From Porticoccaceae bacterium (lineage in GTDB: Bacteria; Pseudomonadota; Gammaproteobacteria; Pseudomonadales; Porticoccaceae): 10,244 nt of DNA. Numbering within the stretch: position 1 is the stretch's first letter; each line of letters starts with the position of its first letter. This document shows positions 5,784 to 10,244 of this stretch, in pieces. The stretch lies in assembly GCA_003448675.1 (NCBI GenBank), contig DLXZ01000004.1, positions 1 through 10,244 of the forward strand. The letters run 5' to 3'. The notes beneath the pieces are model-generated. The model made no database searches. It was not told the DNA's origin and worked only from the letters and a program-made list of their open reading frames with translations. The translations under genes and the position numbers were made by a program.

Positions 5784-7542
5784 TGGTTAGCTTTCTGACC
5801 GCGTCATCCGTCGACAGAAACACCCGTTCAGCGCCGAGTCGCTTGCATAATGCCGTGCTTTCCAGCCGATCCATGACTGGCCCCTTGACCTCCGCCAGGT
5901 GCAGTCGAATGCCTGAGGCCGCTAACTCTTCTTCTATGGTTTCGAGCATCTCCAGTCCGCTGGAATCCAGATAGGCAACGCCGGAAAAGATCAGCACCAG
6001 GTCGGTCAGCCCATTGCGTTCCAGCAGGAGGTTATGCAGCTCGGTTTCGACCTGGGGAATGTTGGCGAAATAGATATTTTCATCGACTCGCACCAGCAGC
6101 AGGTTGGACCAGGTTTCCACCCGGTGGCGGTGAATGTTGCGGTAATGCTCGGTGCCCGGAACCCGTCCGACCACGGCGATATGGGGTCGGCTGGTGCGAT
6201 ACAGAAACAGGACTAACGCGAGACTCGCGCCGAGCATCAGGGCTAACTCGATACCGAAGGCTAGCACACCGACGAGTGTAGCTGCCTGGGCAATTCCGTC
6301 GCCACGGTCATAACGCCAGGTATTTCCGAGGGAATCAAAGTCGATCAGCTGCCACACCGCGACAATAATGATCGCGGAAAGTACCGACTTGGGCAGGTTT
6401 TCCAGCAGGCCGGTAAAGGAGAAAGCTGCGAGTCCCACCAGTATTGCGGTAACGATGGCCGCCAGCTGGGTTCGCGCCCCCGCATCAAAATTGACCATGG
6501 AGCGGGAAAAGCCCCCGGCCACCGGCATGGCGCCAGCACAGGAGGCCGCGATATTGGTTACTCCGAGAGCGCGGAATTCCTGGTCCGGGTCTATTTTTTC
6601 CCGTCGTCGAAAAGCCAGCACTTTGGCAACGGAAATACTTTCAACGTAGCCGATGACTGCAATCATCAGCGCTGAAGGGAGCAATTCCAGCCAACCGGGT
6701 TCGCCTAGAAAGGACAGGCTAGGCAGGGGCAGGCCGCGAGGTACGGTCCCCACCGTGGCGACGCCGAAAGTGCTTTTCGCGGCCAGCGCCGAGGAAACCA
6801 GAATGGCGCTAATAACAATGACCAGCGGCGCCGTGCGCCCAAACACCACGGCGCTTTCCTGCTTCATGCCACGACCTGTCAGCAAGCTAACCAGTGGTTG
6901 GCGAGCGAGCGAGAGTAGCAATATGGCGCTCACCCCGAAAAAAAGCGTGGCGGTATTGAGTAAGCTTAAGTTACTGCCCAGTATGCCCAGTAACTCGAAA
7001 AAATGAATGCCCCTGGGTACGTGGATACCGGTCAGCGCCGCCAGTTGGGTGCCGATAATAAAAATCGCCGCGCCCGTGGTGAAGCCGCTTAATACCGGGT
7101 GGCTGATGAAATTGGTCAACCAACCCAGGCGCAGCAGGCCCATGATTAACATAATCAGTCCAGATAGCGCGGAAAGAATCAGTGCCCCGGTCAGGTATTT
7201 GGCCGGGTCATCCCCGGCGTAAGGAGCAAGGGCGGCGGCAACCATCACCGCAGCCACGGCGACCGGACCCACCGCCAGGGTACGGCTGGTGCCGGTAAAG
7301 GCGTAAACAATGGGTGGAATAACACTGGCGTAAAGCCCCACTTCCGGTGGCAGGCCGGCCAGTAGCGCGTAGGCCAGGGCCTGGGGCACTAGCAGAATCG
7401 CGGTGATGGTGCCGGCGAGCAGATCCTGGCTAAAGCGCTTTCTATCAAGACCTTTCAGGTCCTCCAGTAGGGGTAAGTAGCGGCTTATCGCGGTGTGAGA
7501 CCTGACGGGAATTGGTGACTCCTGGTCGGGAATGTTTGCCAT
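5776..7542 (-). CDS. SulP family anion transporter with STAS domain, 588 aa
   Basis: An inner-membrane carrier of the SulP/SLC26 family, which moves sulfate, bicarbonate or other anions. The transmembrane part covers about residues 40-455, opening with the family hallmark VPQALAYALLAGLPPEVGLY (52-71) and the GPVA turn near 92-95. A cytoplasmic STAS domain follows (about 475-588), with DSSG at 526-529, the position of the phosphorylated Ser in anti-sigma antagonists. Both parts are complete and length is typical. ATG 7542 fits the family N-terminus but has no good ribosome site, so translation may be weak or the leader may matter. The substrate cannot be told from sequence. BicA-type members take up bicarbonate with Na+, and the convergent nhaD makes that an attractive guess; sulfate uptake is the main alternative. 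Confidence 0.9.
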   Translation of the reverse strand: MANIPDQESPIPVRSHTAISRYLPLLEDLKGLDRKRFSQDLLAGTITAILLVPQALAYALLAGLPPEVGLYASVIPPIVYAFTGTSRTLAVGPVAVAAVMVAAALAPYAGDDPAKYLTGALILSALSGLIMLIMGLLRLGWLTNFISHPVLSGFTTGAAIFIIGTQLAALTGIHVPRGIHFFELLGILGSNLSLLNTATLFFGVSAILLLSLARQPLVSLLTGRGMKQESAVVFGRTAPLVIVISAILVSSALAAKSTFGVATVGTVPRGLPLPSLSFLGEPGWLELLPSALMIAVIGYVESISVAKVLAFRRREKIDPDQEFRALGVTNIAASCAGAMPVAGGFSRSMVNFDAGARTQLAAIVTAILVGLAAFSFTGLLENLPKSVLSAIIIVAVWQLIDFDSLGNTWRYDRGDGIAQAATLVGVLAFGIELALMLGASLALVLFLYRTSRPHIAVVGRVPGTEHYRNIHRHRVETWSNLLLVRVDENIYFANIPQVETELHNLLLERNGLTDLVLIFSGVAYLDSSGLEMLETIEEELAASGIRLHLAEVKGPVMDRLESTALCKRLGAERVFLSTDDAVRKLTSA

Positions 7543-7805
7543 GGGGTTCTATCGAGTCATTTATGTAATTGAAGAGTCCTCAGGTTGTACAGCCCGCTTG
7601 CTCGATGGGGTCCGGTACCCTAATGACAGATATTCCCGATAAGTATATGCATATATCGAAATAAAATATATATGATGGTTGGGTGTAAAACAGCACAGTA
7701 TGCTTCAGCCAGCCGATGGCGACGATCCTGCGCGCGAATCGCGTAGGCCAGACACTGCAATAGCTATTATTGGGTGAAACTGGGAATAAAACAGAAAACA
7801 GAAAG
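7543..7805. other. Region upstream of sulP, AT-rich palindrome
   Basis: This gap separates sulP from tRNA-Arg. It holds a perfect 12-base palindrome, TATATGCATATA (7644-7655), in a 40-base AT-rich patch, followed on the minus strand by TATACT (7647-7642), a possible -10 for sulP about 100 bases upstream of its start. No matching -35 is present. T-rich sequence directly follows the tRNA on the minus strand (7805-7785) but without a hairpin. No gene is seen here. Confidence 0.3.
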
Positions 7806-7882
7806 TGGCGCCTCTGGAGAGATTCGAACTCCCGACCAACCGGTTCGAAGCCGGTTACTCTATCCAGCTGAGCTACAGAGGC
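7806..7882 (-). tRNA. tRNA-Arg, anticodon TCG
   Basis: The minus strand folds into a complete tRNA of 77 bases including the encoded CCA (7808-7806). The acceptor arms GCCTCTG (7882-7876) and CAGAGGC (7816-7810) pair fully, with discriminator G (7809). The D arm is GCTC/GAGT with one G-U pair. The anticodon stem ACCGG/CCGGT encloses the loop CTTCGAA, with anticodon TCG (7848-7846) reading CGA. The T arm GGGAG/CTCTC encloses TTCGAAT. It is 69 bases downstream of the enoyl-CoA hydratase gene on the same strand. I see no convincing promoter of its own, so it may be co-transcribed with that gene. Confidence 0.97.
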
Positions 7883-7893
7883 GTTTTGGATGA

Positions 7894-7943
7894 GCGGAGC
7901 CACCATGGGCTCCGCGGGGGCGCTATTTTGCCACTTTCGTGGC
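7894..7943 (-). terminator. Two hairpins between the hydratase gene and tRNA-Arg
   Basis: Just after the hydratase stop codon the minus strand gives GCCAC-GAAA-GTGGC (7943-7930), a five-pair stem capped by a stable GNRA-type loop. It is followed by a perfect eight-pair stem, GCGGAGCC with GGCTCCGC (7915-7894), around a six-base loop. Neither has a T-run, so termination is doubtful. They could instead block 3' decay or serve as processing sites for a hydratase-tRNA transcript. Confidence 0.35.
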
Positions 7944-7951
7944 CCTAAAAG

Positions 7952-8737
7952 CTAGCGGCCTTTCCAGTTTGGCGCGCGTTTTTCGGCAAAGGCCTTAGGG
8001 CCTTCGATAAAGTCCTCACTGTTGAAGAGAGTACGTACAGCTTCCAGCTTGAGGTCCATGGCTGCCTCCAAATTGGCTTCATCCAGGCCGTTCATTACCG
8101 CCGCCTTGCTGGCGCGAATAGATAACGGCGAGCATTCAAGAATCTGGCCGGCCCAGCGACGCGCGGCATCCATGAGTTCGGCCTGGGGTACCACTTCGTT
8201 AACAAATCCTAGTTCCAGACCTTCCTGGGCGCTGACCCGGCGGGCGGTCAGAATCATGCCCATGGCCTGTTTGAGGCCGATCTGCCGAGGCAGGCGATGC
8301 AGGCCACCGGCAAGGGCGGCCAGTCCCACGCGCGGCTCGGGCAGGGCGAAAATAGCATTGTCTGAAGCAATAATCAGGTCGCAGGCCAGGGCGATCTCAA
8401 AGCCGCCGCCCATGGCCACACCGTTGACGGCCGCGATAACGGGTTTTTCCAGATCAAAACGTGCAGTCAGTCCGGCAAAACCGGTTTCGGCCAGTTCCAG
8501 CTTACCGCCGCCAGCCTGATACTTGAGATCGTTACCCGCACTAAAAGCCCGGTCGCCGGCGCCCGTGATAATGGCAATCCACAGTTCGGGGTCGTCATTA
8601 AACGTGTTGAATACCTTCTCCAGTTCCTTGTTGGCCGGGGCGTGGAGAGAGTTCATTACCTCTGGTCGGTTGAGAGTGACGATAAACAGATGGCCATCGG
8701 TTTCAGTGGTGCAGAATTCGAGTTCTTGTACGCTCAT
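7952..8737 (-). CDS. Enoyl-CoA hydratase/isomerase family protein, 261 aa
   Basis: A cytoplasmic crotonase-fold enzyme acting on acyl-CoA thioesters, most likely hydrating a 2-enoyl-CoA in fatty-acid, amino-acid or related catabolism. The first oxyanion-hole segment is AFSAGNDL (64-71) and the second NGVAMGGGFE (105-114). Both catalytic glutamates of true hydratases are present, E114 and E134 (in FALPEP), with the same 20-residue spacing as Glu144 and Glu164 of rat mitochondrial hydratase. The FALPEPRVGL run recalls carnitinyl-CoA dehydratase-like members, so the substrate may not be a simple fatty acyl chain. The frame is open a further 51 codons upstream, but that part is low-quality and crosses the promoter. 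ATG 8737 has AGGGGA about eight bases upstream and matches the family start. No other beta-oxidation gene is nearby. Confidence 0.9.
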   Translation of the reverse strand: MSVQELEFCTTETDGHLFIVTLNRPEVMNSLHAPANKELEKVFNTFNDDPELWIAIITGAGDRAFSAGNDLKYQAGGGKLELAETGFAGLTARFDLEKPVIAAVNGVAMGGGFEIALACDLIIASDNAIFALPEPRVGLAALAGGLHRLPRQIGLKQAMGMILTARRVSAQEGLELGFVNEVVPQAELMDAARRWAGQILECSPLSIRASKAAVMNGLDEANLEAAMDLKLEAVRTLFNSEDFIEGPKAFAEKRAPNWKGR

Positions 8738-8788
8738 GGGTCGCTTCCCCTGGTTAGAGTTAAGTTTGCGCCTGTTGCTTGCCGGTGC

Positions 8789-8817
8789 ATGATATTTTTT
8801 TCGCTGAGAAAAACCAA
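8789..8817 (-). promoter_or_regulatory. Promoter candidate for the hydratase gene
   Basis: On the minus strand TTGGTT (8817-8812) and TATCAT (8794-8789) are separated by exactly 17 bases, with an A-run in the spacer next to the -10. Transcription would start near 8782, about 45 bases before the ATG. It lies just downstream of the rmuC stop codon, suggesting that the two genes are independently transcribed; no rmuC terminator is visible. Confidence 0.5.
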
Positions 8818-8843
8818 CTTGCACCACAATCCGATCTACAGTT

Positions 8844-10244
8844 TTATTCTTGTTCGTTTTCCGATTCTCGAGAGGTTTCCTGCCCGTCATCCGGCAGCAA
8901 GTTCACCTCAAGCTCGGCCTTTTCGACAAAGTATTCGGGCAACTCCGCGCGAATGGCCGGGGCCAGGTTTTTAAACTCGCCCACACGTTTGACCAGATTG
9001 CCCCTGCCACTGAGCAGTTGATTCTCGGCCTTGCCATAGGCTTCCTGGGCTTTGTCCAGGCTGGCTTTGACACCCTGGAAGCTGGCGAGAAAGGTGTTGA
9101 GTTTTTTAAATACGCCTTCGGCGGATCTGGCCAGTTCGGCGGTATGTTTGTTCTGGTCCTCATAGCGCCATAGTTGGCGCACGATATTGAGGCTGGTCAG
9201 CAGTGTGGTTGGCGTGGCCACCAGTACGTTGCGTTCAATGGCTTTTAAAAACAGGCTTTCATCGGCTTTCAGGGCTTCGACAAAGGCTGATTCGATGGGC
9301 ACAAACATAAAGACCATTTCCGGTGAGTTAAGGCCCGGCAGCTGGTGGTAGTCGCGGTCGGCCAGCTCGTTAATACGGCTGGCGAAGGCCTCTACGTGAT
9401 CCCGGAGCGCCAACTGTCTTTGCGCCTCGTCCTCGCTGTTGACGTAGCGGGTATAGGCATTGAGCGAGACTTTGGCGTCAATCACCAGGTGTTTGTTTTG
9501 CGGCAGATAAACAATGACGTCGGGGCGGGCGCGCCCACCTTCCTCCCGATTGATGGACACCTCGCGCTGGTAGTCCTTGCCCGCGATCAGGCCGGAGCGT
9601 TCCAGCACATTTTCCAGCACCAGTTCGCCCCAGTTGCCCTGAACCTTTTTTTGTCCGCGCAGCGCGGTGGCCAGTTCGTGGGCTTCTTCGGTGATCTGCC
9701 GGTTGAGTTCTTTCAACTGGCCCAGTTCCGTGCGCAGCTGGGTTTGCTGCTGAGTGTCCTTATGATGAATATCCTGGACCTGCTTTTTAAACTCGTCGAT
9801 CTGCTTTTTGAACGGTGACAATAAAGTGTCGATGGACTGACGATTGGTCTCGGTAAAGGCTTTGCCCTTGTTGTCAAAAATCTCGTTGGCGAGGTTTTGA
9901 AACTCGGTTTTCAGCTGTTCCTTGTTTTCGTTAAGTAGTTTTAGCTGTTGATCGAAATGGCGCTGTTTTTCTTCCAGAGAGGTCTGCAGGCGGGCGTGGT
10001 CGGCGTGCAGGGTCTGGTAATTTTTAAGCGCGTTATCCCGTTCGCGTTCCCGTTCACTGAGTGTGCGTATCAGTTCCTCAATTCTCTCCTGGGCCTTTTC
10101 ACCACTGACCTCCAAGGCCCACATCTGAGTCCTGGTGTCGTTGACGGTTTGTTGATGTTGCCGTGCGGTGTTTGTTTCCGATGCCAGTTGTTGGTCCAGC
10201 TTCAGGATAGCCGCGTCTTTCTCGCCAACGCGCTCCTGGCTGTG
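8844..10244 (-). CDS. rmuC: RmuC family DNA recombination protein, 5' end outside window
   Basis: The RmuC family limits recombination at inverted repeats in E. coli and is predicted to be nuclease-like. The visible 466 codons are open to the window edge, so the start and the usual N-terminal membrane anchor lie beyond 10244. Visible codons 1-195 are rich in Glu, Lys and Gln with few prolines, a long coiled coil. The conserved core follows: QGNWGE (about 202-207), ERSGLIAGKDY, ARPDV (about 239-243) and VIDAKVSL (about 254-261). The Glu, the Asp and the D-x-K arrangement are those expected of a PD-(D/E)xK-like site. FVPIESAF and the TPTTLL run complete the domain, with a second helical region and an acidic tail at the C-terminus. 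ATG 10124 is an internal Met, not the start, because the coiled coil continues upstream without a stop. Confidence 0.93.
   Translation of the reverse strand, partial: HSQERVGEKDAAILKLDQQLASETNTARQHQQTVNDTRTQMWALEVSGEKAQERIEELIRTLSERERERDNALKNYQTLHADHARLQTSLEEKQRHFDQQLKLLNENKEQLKTEFQNLANEIFDNKGKAFTETNRQSIDTLLSPFKKQIDEFKKQVQDIHHKDTQQQTQLRTELGQLKELNRQITEEAHELATALRGQKKVQGNWGELVLENVLERSGLIAGKDYQREVSINREEGGRARPDVIVYLPQNKHLVIDAKVSLNAYTRYVNSEDEAQRQLALRDHVEAFASRINELADRDYHQLPGLNSPEMVFMFVPIESAFVEALKADESLFLKAIERNVLVATPTTLLTSLNIVRQLWRYEDQNKHTAELARSAEGVFKKLNTFLASFQGVKASLDKAQEAYGKAENQLLSGRGNLVKRVGEFKNLAPAIRAELPEYFVEKAELEVNLLPDDGQETSRESENEQE

Noticed and set aside
7806..7882. tRNA-Arg as an integration site for a genomic island
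   Set aside because: No integrase, no repeat of the tRNA 3' end and no change in gene type is seen on either side within the window.
7580..7906. Minus-strand open frame of 108 codons covering the tRNA
   Set aside because: Its N-terminal part is simply the translation of the tRNA-Arg gene, a well-known annotation artefact; the rest has no protein-like features.
8738..8890. 51-codon N-terminal extension of the hydratase
   Set aside because: The extension is Lys/Arg/Asn-rich, unlike the family, and runs through a good promoter candidate. A ribosome site fits ATG 8737 instead.

Overview
The window reads as chromosomal DNA of a gammaproteobacterium, probably marine or salt-adapted. The evidence is a gammaproteobacterial-type tRNA-Arg with an encoded CCA end, RmuC, an NhaD-type Na+/H+ antiporter, a SulP/STAS transporter, and a small lysine-rich protein of a type I recall from Proteobacteria. 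The lineage is inferred from gene content only. I see no phage, transposase, CRISPR array or complete mobile element.

Left part (1-2800) is gene-poor and partly decayed. It begins with the broken 3' part of a gene on the minus strand that encoded tandem Trp/Cys-rich repeats of about 33 residues, now split over three frames. After a gene-less stretch come two minus-strand genes, a 51-residue basic protein with its own promoter and a Nudix hydrolase, then a plus-strand cold-shock protein. The cold-shock gene has a good promoter about 150 bases upstream, an AU-rich leader and a clear intrinsic terminator. About 450 bases with no gene I can name follow.

Middle part (2800-7800) holds a membrane-anchored PAPS-dependent sulfotransferase and nhaD, both on the plus strand, with sulP convergent on the minus strand. 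nhaD has a near-consensus promoter, a leader of about 190 bases that can form a chain of interlocking stems (a candidate cation-responsive riboswitch), and a TTG start. A Na+/H+ antiporter facing a SulP anion carrier suggests, but does not prove, coupling of sodium cycling to sodium-dependent bicarbonate or sulfate uptake.

Right part (7800-10244) is conserved core on the minus strand: tRNA-Arg(UCG), an enoyl-CoA hydratase/isomerase with both catalytic glutamates, and rmuC, whose 5' end lies beyond the window.

The most interesting items are the nhaD leader RNA, the decayed Cys-repeat gene, the small basic protein with a 14-base palindrome over its promoter, and the sulfotransferase with an N-terminal membrane anchor.
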